From an uncultured Clostridia bacterium (lineage in GTDB: Bacteria; Bacillota; Clostridia; TANB77; CAG-508): a stretch of DNA of 10,398 nt. Within the stretch, counting starts at the first letter, position 1, and every line of letters begins with the position of its first letter. The stretch covers positions 1 to 10,398 of the forward strand of contig CAPNDH010000046.1 of NCBI GenBank assembly GCA_948664205.1, read 5' to 3'. Under the pieces are notes generated by a model. That model searched no databases. It had not been told where the DNA came from and was given only the letters and a program-made list of their open reading frames with translations. Below, piece after piece: positions 1 through 5,634 of this stretch. The translations under genes were made by a program, and so were the position numbers.

Positions 1-53
1 AAACTAGATATTTGTGTTTAATACTAGTTACCCACTCGATTTAGCGAAGAGCC
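1..53. mobile_element. Possible outer end of an ISL3-family insertion sequence, cut by the window edge
   Basis: Read on the minus strand, bases 53 down to about 24 begin GGCTCTTCGCTAAATCGAG, which resembles the terminal inverted repeats I remember for ISL3-family elements (they typically start GGCTCTT). The next eight bases, 54-61 (TATAATTA), are AT-rich and could be one copy of the 8-bp target duplication this family makes. A short inverted repeat AACTAG (2-7) / CTAGTT (24-29) lies just inside. No transposase is visible because the element would extend left of base 1. The call rests on recollection of the terminus and is tentative. Confidence 0.35.
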
Positions 54-162
54 TATAATTAGTGTATAGCAACCTTTGTATTTATTTTCTTTTTTACTTA
101 ATTGTAATAAAGAAACTTTGTTGCTTTTAACTTTTAACTCGTTAATAAAATTGCAAATCAAC

Positions 163-180
163 AAGGAGGCAACATTTATG
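163..180 (+). promoter_or_regulatory. Strong ribosome binding site that fixes the start at 178
   Basis: AAGGAGG at 163-169 is followed by an 8-base spacer and ATG at 178. The reading frame stays open further upstream, to a TTG at 76, but nothing resembling a ribosome binding site precedes that codon. The 178 start is therefore preferred. The spacer sequence CAACAT recurs in front of the unknown gene starting at 4717. Confidence 0.85.
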
Positions 181-684
181 GAATTTGTAGGTTCAACTAT
201 TTGGGGTTCTAAGAAATATCAGCATAAGATGGATGATAATCACGTTATCTATTGTACAGTTACCAAAGATAGTAAAGAGTCCGTTGTAGAATTCGTTGTA
301 GGTTTACCTGGTGGAAATTCTTCAATGAGTTCAGAAGAAGCTGCTAACTACCGGCTTGGAATAGAAGGTGAAGTAGCAGCTTGGACCGGAAAACATGCAG
401 ATACAGTTTTGGTAAACTTTGCTGAAACAGATTCGTCTTTTGCAGATTTTTACACTGAGAATGGGGAGACTATCAAGAAAATAGTATCATGTGATAATAA
501 ATATTATATGGCTGATGGAAACAGCTATTATGAAGTTACCACTGATGCAAAACTTGTAGGCTTAGACTCTCACGAAGAATTCGTCTGTAAAGATGAAGAA
601 CACAAATATCTTCATTCCAATCTCATTTCCGAAAAGGAAAAGTTTGCTAAAATCTTTTTAGAACTGTTTGAAACTGTGCGGTAA
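178..684 (+). CDS. Hypothetical protein, 168 aa, not recognised
   Basis: I do not recognise the family. The protein is soluble-looking: there is no signal peptide or membrane segment. It is rich in acidic residues (several E/D clusters, for example DEEHK near the C-terminus), begins MEFVGSTIWGSKK, and has a Tyr/Asn-rich middle stretch (DNKYYMADGNSYYE, roughly residues 104-117) that looks beta-stranded. It is a single-gene unit with its own strong ribosome binding site, and a hairpin terminator follows 10 bases after the stop. Its base composition stands out: the 60 bases from 301 hold 27 G+C (45%), against about 30% in the core genes. This suggests a different origin from its neighbours. It shares its leader pattern (AAGGAGG, then CAACAT) and composition with the unknown gene at 4274-4717, though the two proteins do not look alike. 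No function is proposed. No convincing -35/-10 pair was found in 54-162. Confidence 0.8.
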   Translation: MEFVGSTIWGSKKYQHKMDDNHVIYCTVTKDSKESVVEFVVGLPGGNSSMSSEEAANYRLGIEGEVAAWTGKHADTVLVNFAETDSSFADFYTENGETIKKIVSCDNKYYMADGNSYYEVTTDAKLVGLDSHEEFVCKDEEHKYLHSNLISEKEKFAKIFLELFETVR

Positions 685-694
685 TATCCATATA

Positions 695-740
695 TTAAAA
701 GGGGAAAGTAGAAATTCTATTTGCCCCTTTTAATATTTTT
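695..740. terminator. Bidirectional hairpin terminator between convergent genes
   Basis: TTAAAAGGGG (695-704) pairs perfectly with CCCCTTTTAA (724-733), and the inner bases pair further with one mismatch and a wobble. A T-rich tail (734-740) follows on the plus strand, which suits the gene ending at 684. On the minus strand the arm supplies a TTTT run just after the yxeA-like gene ends at 761, so both convergent units can stop here. Confidence 0.8.
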
Positions 741-760
741 AAAGTATTATTACATCTTTG

Positions 761-1114
761 TTATTGATTTATATAAATTTCCCTTACTTTCTCTGGCAAT
801 TCTTCTAGTTGCACTTCTTCCCAATTTCTTACGCCTGCTATGTTTAGAAATTCTAATTTTAAGTATGCTCCTTCTCTTAATTGTCTGCTGGTTTTGAATT
901 TTATTTCTCTTGATTTTCCTTGTTCATTATAACAAGTTAGTGTGTATTCGTAGTTCATGTCATCTGTTGCTGGAAGTGTTTGTATTCTTGTATTATCTAT
1001 TTTGGTGTAGTATTCATATACTTGCTCACATATTACGTAATAGGCAAATATGCAAAGTGATATTAGTATTATTATTCCTATCATAAATGGTACTTTTTCT
1101 TTTATATTTTCCAT
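761..1114 (-). CDS. yxeA: YxeA-family (DUF1093) small membrane-anchored or secreted protein
   Basis: The 117-aa protein has one N-terminal hydrophobic segment (about residues 10-29), which is a membrane anchor or uncleaved signal. A short beta-rich extracytoplasmic domain follows, with the family pattern: YYTKI near 35-39, an aromatic YEYTLTCYNEQG stretch near 55-66, then GAYLKLEF and WEEVQLEELP towards the end. Members are about 110-120 aa, so this copy is full length. In Bacillus subtilis yxeA closes the yxdJKLM-yxeA locus of a two-component system plus peptide-type ABC transporter, and here it sits downstream of the permease in the same order and orientation. The molecular role of the family is not well established. 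The ATG at 1114 is preceded by AAAGGGATGAT. The gap to the permease holds a large palindromic repeat (1141-1263), which may separate or modulate its transcription. A shared operon is inferred. Confidence 0.75.
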   Translation of the reverse strand: MENIKEKVPFMIGIIILISLCIFAYYVICEQVYEYYTKIDNTRIQTLPATDDMNYEYTLTCYNEQGKSREIKFKTSRQLREGAYLKLEFLNIAGVRNWEEVQLEELPEKVREIYINQ

Positions 1115-1140
1115 TTTTTTATCATCCCTTTCTTTAAATT

Positions 1141-1263
1141 GGTTGGAAAAGAATTAAATTTTGGCTAGGAAAACAAGTTTGAAATTTATAAGGCGTACTA
1201 ATTGTACGTTGTTAAATTTCAAATGAAATTTGACGACGTCAAAATTGTAATTATTTTTCAACC
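1141..1263. repeat. MITE-like imperfect palindrome of about 123 bp between permease and yxeA
   Basis: The outer arms pair over about 22 bp: 1141-1163 (starting GGTTGGAAAA) with 1240-1263 (ending TTTTTCAACC), with one mismatch, one wobble and one bulged base. Inside are three smaller palindromes. TTTGAAATTTA (1178-1188) pairs perfectly with TAAATTTCAAA (1213-1223). CGTAC (1194-1198) pairs with GTACG (1204-1208) around a 5-base loop. TTGAC and GTCAA near 1230-1242 form a third. There is no open reading frame and no U-tract after the stem, so a simple terminator does not explain it. A miniature inverted-repeat element is the best reading; an RNA structure controlling yxeA expression is the alternative. 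Confidence 0.6.
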
Positions 1264-1264
1264 T

Positions 1265-3358
1265 TTACTCCTCCTCTTTTATTATGCTTTTGCTTCCTAA
1301 ATATGTAGCTAAGAAGTATGCTCCGTATATTGCTCCCATTACTAGAACTGTGGCTATAATTGATGGCACTAGTTCTTCTTTTTTGGCTATTCCTTCTAAC
1401 ATTGAAAGTACAAATTGTATTCCAAATATTGAGTGAATTATTGCTAGTATTAATGGCATTATAAAGAATATCCCTATTTGACTAAATAGTGCTTTGTTTA
1501 TCATTTTTTCGTCACAGCCTATTTTTCTTAAAATAGCATATCTTTGTTTATTGTCTGCACTTTCAGTTAATTGTTTTAGTGCTAATATTGCACTACTTGC
1601 TATTAAGAATATTATACCTAAGTATATTGCAATAAATGTTATTATTGTGGCTAAACCTATGCTTGCTTCCATTAATGATATTTTTGTAAATCCATCAATT
1701 TTAATTCCTTTATTTGCTATATTGTCTATTAAATTAGAATTTGTTCCTGCAAATATCTTTTCTATTTCTTCTTTTTCTTCATCTGTATTTGCATTATAAT
1801 TTGCTATTAATAGAGCTTGTTCTTTATTGTTATCTGCTAAAGGGCATGTGTCTGGTACTAATATAATACCTGTATTTGTGTGGCTAGTTGACATCATTAC
1901 AAAACCTGATTTACATTCGTTATATTTTGATTTATATTTTTTTCCTTCAATTTCTAAACTATTTTCTCCTTCTTTTAGTACTGTATTTCGTAGTTCTTTC
2001 ATTGTGTCGAAATCGCAAAGCATAATATATTCGTCATCATTTAAAGAATATTCTTCTGTTCCATAAGCTAACGCTATTTTATTATAGTCTGATATCTTTA
2101 TAATTTGTTCAGCTGTTTCATACACAAGCATTGGAAATTGTTGTTTTACTTCATCAATTTTATTTCCACAAAATTTTCCCCAAGTCAAATTTTTATCAGT
2201 ATATATTGATATTTCTATTATGTCTTTTAGTACATTCATGTCAACACCATTTTGTTTTAGTGTTTGGCTTATAGGTACTCTAGAATCTTCTATTTGCTCT
2301 TTTGTATATGTTATTTCTTTGCCTCTCCTGTTTATATATTTTTCTGGTAAATTTGCTGTTTTATAAAGGTTTAAATCTACAGGTGTCATTTCGATAAGTT
2401 CCCTTTGCATTGTGTTTCTTAGTGCTAAACTTGAAGATAATATTGTTATTGTCATAAATAGCATTAAACATATTACACTCATACTTATTACTGTTGTGTT
2501 AATTTTATTGTTTAATTGTCTTAGTACAAACATATTTGTCCCTTTTAAATACGCTTTTTTCACACTTTTAACTATGTGTAATATAAAGCCTGATAAAGAC
2601 CAGAATATTCCTACTGTTCCTACTATTCCCATTAAAATTGGTGGCAACATTTTTTCAGCTGTTGAAATTGAACGTATGTCTCCTGTTACTTTCCAGTATG
2701 CATAACCTAATATTGTGCTTGCCATTAAAAATACTAGTATTGATATGAATGGATTTTTTATTCTTACTCTTTCATTCTTCTTGTTTGCATTTAATAGATT
2801 TATTAATTTGTACCTAGATACTGTTATTGTATTAAAGAACATTACTGCAAGATACATTACTGCAAAATAGATGCATGTTTTTATTGTACTATCTACTGAA
2901 AATACAAATTGAAATTTACTCATATCTGCTTCAAACATTTTTGCTACTAACACTGACATAAATTGTGAAGCAAATACTCCTACTCCAATACCTACTGCAA
3001 GTGATATTATTCCTACAAAAATTGTTTCCATTAATATTATTTTTGATATTTGCCATTTTCCCATTCCTAGGCTCATGTATATTCCAAATTCTTTTTTCCT
3101 TCTATTTATTAAGAAGTTATTTGCATATACAATTAATAACCCTAATACTATTGCTACAAATGTTGATACAAAACCTAACATTGTTATCATTAATTTAATA
3201 ATACTTCTTTGTGATTCTGATACTTGTAGCATAGCTTGCTGGCTATCTAGTGAGTTAAACATATAAAATATTGCTACACCTAGTACTAATGTTAAAAAGT
3301 ATATGCTGTAATCTTTTATACTTTTTTTCATATTGTTAAAAGATAATTTAAATAACAT
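1265..3358 (-). CDS. BceB/YxdM-type FtsX-domain ABC permease of a peptide sensing and resistance transporter
   Basis: The 697-aa membrane protein has the BceB architecture. The N-terminus MLFKLSFNNMKKSIKDYSIY leads into TM1 (about 19-36). TM2 (56-80), TM3 (105-130) and TM4 (160-178) form the first FtsX-like core; the cytoplasmic stretch RRKKEFGIYMSLGMGKWQI between TM2 and TM3 is typical. TM5-TM7 lie at about 205-223, 238-262 and 287-310. A large extracellular domain of roughly 250 residues (about 312-562) follows, then TM8-TM10 (565-592, 626-648, 664-686). In this family the extracellular domain recognises a cell-wall-active peptide or the peptide-lipid complex, and the permease signals to a partner kinase as well as freeing the target. 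The start overlaps the ATPase gene by 11 bp and has its own GGAGGTGAT site within that gene's end, which indicates translational coupling. The substrate cannot be read from the sequence. Confidence 0.92.
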   Translation of the reverse strand: MLFKLSFNNMKKSIKDYSIYFLTLVLGVAIFYMFNSLDSQQAMLQVSESQRSIIKLMITMLGFVSTFVAIVLGLLIVYANNFLINRRKKEFGIYMSLGMGKWQISKIILMETIFVGIISLAVGIGVGVFASQFMSVLVAKMFEADMSKFQFVFSVDSTIKTCIYFAVMYLAVMFFNTITVSRYKLINLLNANKKNERVRIKNPFISILVFLMASTILGYAYWKVTGDIRSISTAEKMLPPILMGIVGTVGIFWSLSGFILHIVKSVKKAYLKGTNMFVLRQLNNKINTTVISMSVICLMLFMTITILSSSLALRNTMQRELIEMTPVDLNLYKTANLPEKYINRRGKEITYTKEQIEDSRVPISQTLKQNGVDMNVLKDIIEISIYTDKNLTWGKFCGNKIDEVKQQFPMLVYETAEQIIKISDYNKIALAYGTEEYSLNDDEYIMLCDFDTMKELRNTVLKEGENSLEIEGKKYKSKYNECKSGFVMMSTSHTNTGIILVPDTCPLADNNKEQALLIANYNANTDEEKEEIEKIFAGTNSNLIDNIANKGIKIDGFTKISLMEASIGLATIITFIAIYLGIIFLIASSAILALKQLTESADNKQRYAILRKIGCDEKMINKALFSQIGIFFIMPLILAIIHSIFGIQFVLSMLEGIAKKEELVPSIIATVLVMGAIYGAYFLATYLGSKSIIKEEE

Positions 3359-4115
3359 CGTTTAAATCACCTCCAAGAAGTGTTTGGACTTCTATTATTT
3401 TTTCAAAGAATTGTTTTCTTGTGTCATTTCCTTTTATTAGTTCATTAAATACTTTTCCATCTTTTATAAATAGTATTCTATTTGCATAAGAAGCGGTAAA
3501 AGCGTCATGTGTAACCATTAAAATTGTTGCTTTTAGCTCATTATTTAAGTACTCAAAGTTTTCTAATAATTGCCTAGCTGATTTTGAATCTAATGCTCCT
3601 GTTGGTTCATCTGCTAACACTAGCTTTGGATTTGTTATTATTGCTCTACTTGAAGCTACTCTTTGTTTTTGCCCCCCTGATAATTGATATGGGTATTTTT
3701 TTAATGTATCTTTAATTCCTAGTTTTTCTGCAACATCATTTACCTTTTTATCAATTTGTTTTGGATTTACTTTTTGAATTGTTAAGGCTAGTGCTATATT
3801 TTCATATGATGTTAATGTATCTAATAAATTAAAATCTTGAAAAATGAAACCTAGTTCTTCTCTTCTAAATTTATTTAACTTGTTTCCTTTTAGTTTTGTT
3901 ATATCTTCACCATTAATTATAATATGACCTGCTGTTACTTTATCTATTGTTGATATACAATTTAGCAGTGTAGTCTTTCCAGAGCCACTCGCTCCCATTA
4001 TTCCAACAAACTCTCCCTTTTCTACATTAAAGCTTATATTGTCTATTGCTTTTGTTAAGTTTGATTTGTTTCCATAGTATTTTTCTATGTTTTTTACTTC
4101 TAAAATTTTTTCCAC
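3348..4115 (-). CDS. BceA/YxdL-type ABC transporter ATPase (MacB/LolD-like)
   Basis: The 255-aa nucleotide-binding subunit carries every expected motif in order: Walker A GASGSGKT (41-48), Q-loop IFQDFNLLDTLT (Q93), signature LSGGQ (145-149), Walker B LVLADEPTGALD (165-176) and H-loop THD (H203). The sequence after Q93 and the ADEPTGALD form are typical of the MacB/LolD/BceA group, which couples to FtsX-type permeases. The C-terminal extension (about 220-255) fits BceA proteins. The start is GTG at 4115, eight bases after AAAGGAG; no better ATG lies nearby. It is the first gene of the transporter operon, with the permease overlapping its 3' end. Upstream lie a good -10 and a response-regulator box shared with the regulator gene (see 4146-4210), so peptide-induced transcription by the local two-component system is inferred. 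Confidence 0.95.
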   Translation of the reverse strand: MEKILEVKNIEKYYGNKSNLTKAIDNISFNVEKGEFVGIMGASGSGKTTLLNCISTIDKVTAGHIIINGEDITKLKGNKLNKFRREELGFIFQDFNLLDTLTSYENIALALTIQKVNPKQIDKKVNDVAEKLGIKDTLKKYPYQLSGGQKQRVASSRAIITNPKLVLADEPTGALDSKSARQLLENFEYLNNELKATILMVTHDAFTASYANRILFIKDGKVFNELIKGNDTRKQFFEKIIEVQTLLGGDLNDVI

Positions 4116-4145
4116 TTTAAAAACTCCTTTCGTTTACTTGTTATT

Positions 4146-4210
4146 ATTATAAACGTTTTTTTATATTGTTTCCATCGATTTTTATTACATTAAGGTTACA
4201 TTTTCGTAAG
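4146..4210 (-). promoter_or_regulatory. Transporter operon promoter with response-regulator box
   Basis: On the minus strand TATAAT lies at 4151-4146. The hexamer 17 bases upstream (TGGAAA) matches the -35 consensus only 4/6, as expected for an activated promoter. A box at 4195-4210 (plus strand GTTACATTTTCGTAAG) lies 43 bases upstream of the -10. Fifteen of its 16 bases match the box in front of the response-regulator gene. A second TTACATT at 4185-4191 repeats the half-site exactly 11 bp away. BceR-like regulators are known to bind short inverted repeats upstream of transporter promoters; assignment to the local regulator is inference. Confidence 0.75.
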
Positions 4211-4232
4211 GTTTTAATAAAAATTGCAAAAA

Positions 4233-4268
4233 ATAAATCAAGATTGTCATTTGACAATCTTGATTTAT
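4233..4268 (-). terminator. Rho-independent terminator of the unknown gene 4274-4717
   Basis: A perfect 16-bp stem, 4233-4248 with 4253-4268, has a 4-base loop. On the minus strand the stem is followed by a T-rich run (TTTTTTGCAATTTTT). It begins 5 bases after the stop codon and lies just upstream of the transporter promoter, so it insulates that promoter from the upstream cassettes. Confidence 0.93.
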
Positions 4269-4273
4269 AGAAT

Positions 4274-4717
4274 TTAATACTCATACAACATTTCAAGCAT
4301 TTCCTTCTCCATTTCAGCTTCAACATCTGCCCAGTATGCTCTTTCATACTTTTCTGCATACTCTTTGTTCATACGTGCAGTTGCTGCTATTTTTTCTGCT
4401 TCTTTATGTGTCGCAGTTGCTCTAGTGAATATCTTCTCCTCTTCACCTTTTACCACTACTTTGTCAGCATCATATGAAGTAATAGTATCTCCTTCACAGA
4501 AGTAATCTCCGCTTGCACCATTAAAGCTAAAATGAACCATTGGTCGCTTCTCTGCACATGCAATCCAAAATGTAGCATCTTTCAATGCATGGACTGTTAC
4601 TTTTCCTCCTGCAAATTTCCTTCCATTATATACAAAAAATGGTGCTTCAAGGACTGTCCGAAGCTGTGCAATGACTAAGTCGAGAGTTGAATCATTTAAT
4701 GTGAGTTGCATTTTCAT
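4274..4717 (-). CDS. Hypothetical protein, 147 aa, self-contained cassette gene, not recognised
   Basis: I do not recognise the family. The N-terminal two thirds look like a compact beta-rich domain (MKMQLTLNDSTLDLVIAQL, later FFVYNGRKFAGGKVTVHAL). The C-terminal third (about 95-147) is a charged Ala/Glu/Lys-rich helix, possibly a coiled coil, ending EMEKEMLEMLYEY. There is no signal peptide or membrane segment. The gene has a strong ribosome binding site (AAAGGAGG, then ACAACAT and ATG), a near-consensus promoter (4774-4802) and its own terminator (4233-4268), so it is transcribed alone although it lies between the kinase and the transporter. Its composition is richer than its neighbours: 26 of 60 bases from 4501 are G+C, against 18 of 60 from 5041 in the adjacent toxin gene. 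This and the leader pattern resemble the unknown gene at 178-684. Recent acquisition is inferred; no function is proposed. Confidence 0.8.
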   Translation of the reverse strand: MKMQLTLNDSTLDLVIAQLRTVLEAPFFVYNGRKFAGGKVTVHALKDATFWIACAEKRPMVHFSFNGASGDYFCEGDTITSYDADKVVVKGEEEKIFTRATATHKEAEKIAATARMNKEYAEKYERAYWADVEAEMEKEMLEMLYEY

Positions 4718-4773
4718 ATGTTGTCCTCCTTTACCTTACAAGGCAAATCAATTTTATTTGTTATCTACTATAT

Positions 4774-4802
4774 ATTTTAACATATTTACATAAAAATGTC
4801 TA
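4774..4802 (-). promoter_or_regulatory. Sigma-A-type promoter of the unknown gene 4274-4717
   Basis: On the minus strand the -35 TAGACA (4802-4797, 5/6 to consensus) is separated by 17 bases from the -10 TAAAAT (4779-4774, 5/6). The start codon follows about 57 bases downstream of the -10. This strong match in the gap after the toxin gene supports independent transcription. Confidence 0.75.
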
Positions 4803-4847
4803 GTCATTATATTAAATTATGAATAAATATATATTTTTGTCTAAATT

Positions 4848-5321
4848 TTAGTTTCTTTTCAATTTTTCTTTAATCTTTAATATATCTGAAAACACTAGGC
4901 CCTTATAACCTTTTTCTACTAATCTCAATATTTTATTAGCTTTTCTTTCTATTTCCTTTTTCAATTCTTTATTTACATTTACATATCTATTTTGTTTTAT
5001 GTACGCTTCAATTATATATTCTTCAGTTGTTGGAAACATATTTTGAATTAGGAAGGCTTTTTTTTCACCTTCTACATATCCAAATACAATATTGTCTACG
5101 ATTTTATATTTTTGTAATTTATAATTATAAATTTTGCTGTATTTTTCTACCTTACTACTTATTGGTATGAACCATAATATATCACTATTTTTTAAGTCTT
5201 TAAAGCAATAGTAGCATGGTCTTTTATTTTCATCTCCTTTATTTTTTAATAATAATTCATCTTTTACCTTTTCAAAAAATTCTTGTTCAATAAAATAAAA
5301 TTTTCCTTCTTCTATTTTCAT
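4848..5321 (-). CDS. Type III toxin-antitoxin system endoribonuclease toxin (ToxN/AbiQ superfamily, CptN-like)
   Basis: The 157-aa basic protein has the ToxN-type pattern: N-terminal KFYFIEQEFFEKV, then NKRPCYYCF (about 32-40), IPISSK (52-57), FGYVEGEKKAFLIQNMFP (about 80-97) and a Lys-rich helical C-terminus. The KRP and SSxK elements are where ToxN/AbiQ proteins place active-site and RNA-binding residues. Length fits the family (about 150-200 aa). Such toxins cut mRNAs and are held inactive by the small RNAs they excise from a repeat array. The context confirms the call: upstream on the same strand lie a consensus promoter (5580-5608), two perfect 49-bp repeats (5470-5567) and a terminator (5424-5461), the standard order of a type III locus. 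The start ATG follows AAAGGAG by six bases. An extra hairpin element lies between terminator and toxin. It could serve in plasmid-type stabilisation or phage abortive infection; which one is not shown. The CptN assignment is by resemblance. Confidence 0.85.
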   Translation of the reverse strand: MKIEEGKFYFIEQEFFEKVKDELLLKNKGDENKRPCYYCFKDLKNSDILWFIPISSKVEKYSKIYNYKLQKYKIVDNIVFGYVEGEKKAFLIQNMFPTTEEYIIEAYIKQNRYVNVNKELKKEIERKANKILRLVEKGYKGLVFSDILKIKEKLKRN

Positions 5322-5347
5322 ATTTTACTCCTTTCCGATAGAATAAA

Positions 5348-5396
5348 GGGCACAGTGGTGTCATTGTCAAAGAAGTATTCCCACAAACGGTGCCCC
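5348..5396. repeat. REP-like hairpin between antitoxin terminator and toxin gene
   Basis: GGGCAC (5348-5353) pairs with GTGCCC (5390-5395), and GTGG (5355-5358) pairs with CCAC (5381-5384). On the minus strand the outer edge reads TGTAGGGGCACCG, a form reminiscent of the short TGTAGGGG-type interspersed palindromes common in gut Clostridia. A related hairpin, beginning TGTAGGGACA on the minus strand, lies at 6873-6897. It falls in the 5' untranslated region of the toxin, where type III loci normally have little between terminator and toxin. Confidence 0.55.
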
Positions 5397-5423
5397 TACA
5401 ACCTCAAATTTTTTCTAAGATAT

Positions 5424-5461
5424 AAAAAAATAGAGCCAAAACATTTTATTGTTTTAGCCCC
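5424..5461 (-). terminator. Attenuating terminator between antitoxin repeats and toxin gene
   Basis: On the minus strand GGGGCTAAAACA (5461-5450) pairs with TGTTTTGGCTCT (5443-5432) over 12 bp, including three G-U wobbles, with a 6-base loop; ATTTTTTTAT follows. Type III loci place a terminator here so that most transcripts yield antitoxin RNA and only read-through gives toxin mRNA. The wobbles may make it leaky, which is inference. Confidence 0.88.
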
Positions 5462-5469
5462 ATATTAAA

Positions 5470-5573
5470 TTTGTTCATTAGGCTTTATTTTATTTGCTCC
5501 CTAATTAGCAAAACATTATTTGTTCATTAGGCTTTATTTTATTTGCTCCCTAATTAGCAAAACATTATTTGTT
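5470..5573 (-). ncRNA. Type III antitoxin RNA: two identical 49-nt repeats plus a short partial unit
   Basis: Bases 5470-5518 and 5519-5567 are identical 49-bp direct repeats, and TTTGTT at 5568-5573 starts a third unit. On the transcribed minus strand each unit can fold as an H-type pseudoknot. In the first-numbered unit, stem 1 is TTTGC (5512-5508) with GCAAA (5497-5493). Its loop holds ATTAGG (5505-5500), which pairs with CCTAAT (5482-5477) downstream. Pseudoknotted repeat units that the toxin excises and binds are the hallmark of type III antitoxins. Roughly two repeats of this size recall CptI-type arrays more than the five-plus 36-nt repeats of ToxI. Transcription should start near 5573 from the promoter at 5580-5608. 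Confidence 0.88.
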
Positions 5574-5579
5574 AAAATA

Positions 5580-5608
5580 ATATTAACATGTGTAATATTA
5601 TTTGTCAA
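5580..5608 (-). promoter_or_regulatory. Consensus promoter of the type III toxin-antitoxin locus
   Basis: On the minus strand TTGACA (5608-5603) is a perfect -35. It is followed by a 17-base spacer and TAATAT (5585-5580), preceded by TGT as an extended -10. This is the strongest promoter I see in the window, as expected for an antitoxin RNA that must be made in excess. A 10-bp inverted repeat (5576-5585 with 5593-5602) covers the -10 and most of the spacer. Confidence 0.88.
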
Positions 5609-5634
5609 TACTATTTTATGTATATTTTGTTTTT

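Noticed and set aside
30..75. Fragment of a riboswitch, because of the GCAACC at 69-74
   Set aside because: None of the other conserved SAM-riboswitch blocks is present, and the adjacent sequence is better explained as an IS terminus.
4233..4268. Perfect 16-bp palindrome as another mobile repeat
   Set aside because: Position 5 bases after a stop codon, short loop and a T-run on one strand only make it an ordinary terminator.
4147..4359. 70-aa minus-strand reading frame overlapping the end of the unknown gene and the transporter promoter
   Set aside because: It runs through a terminator hairpin and a regulated promoter, overlaps a better gene in another frame and has no ribosome binding site.
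5470..5567. CRISPR array
   Set aside because: The two 49-bp repeats are directly adjacent with no spacers, and promoter, terminator and toxin context fit a type III antitoxin instead.
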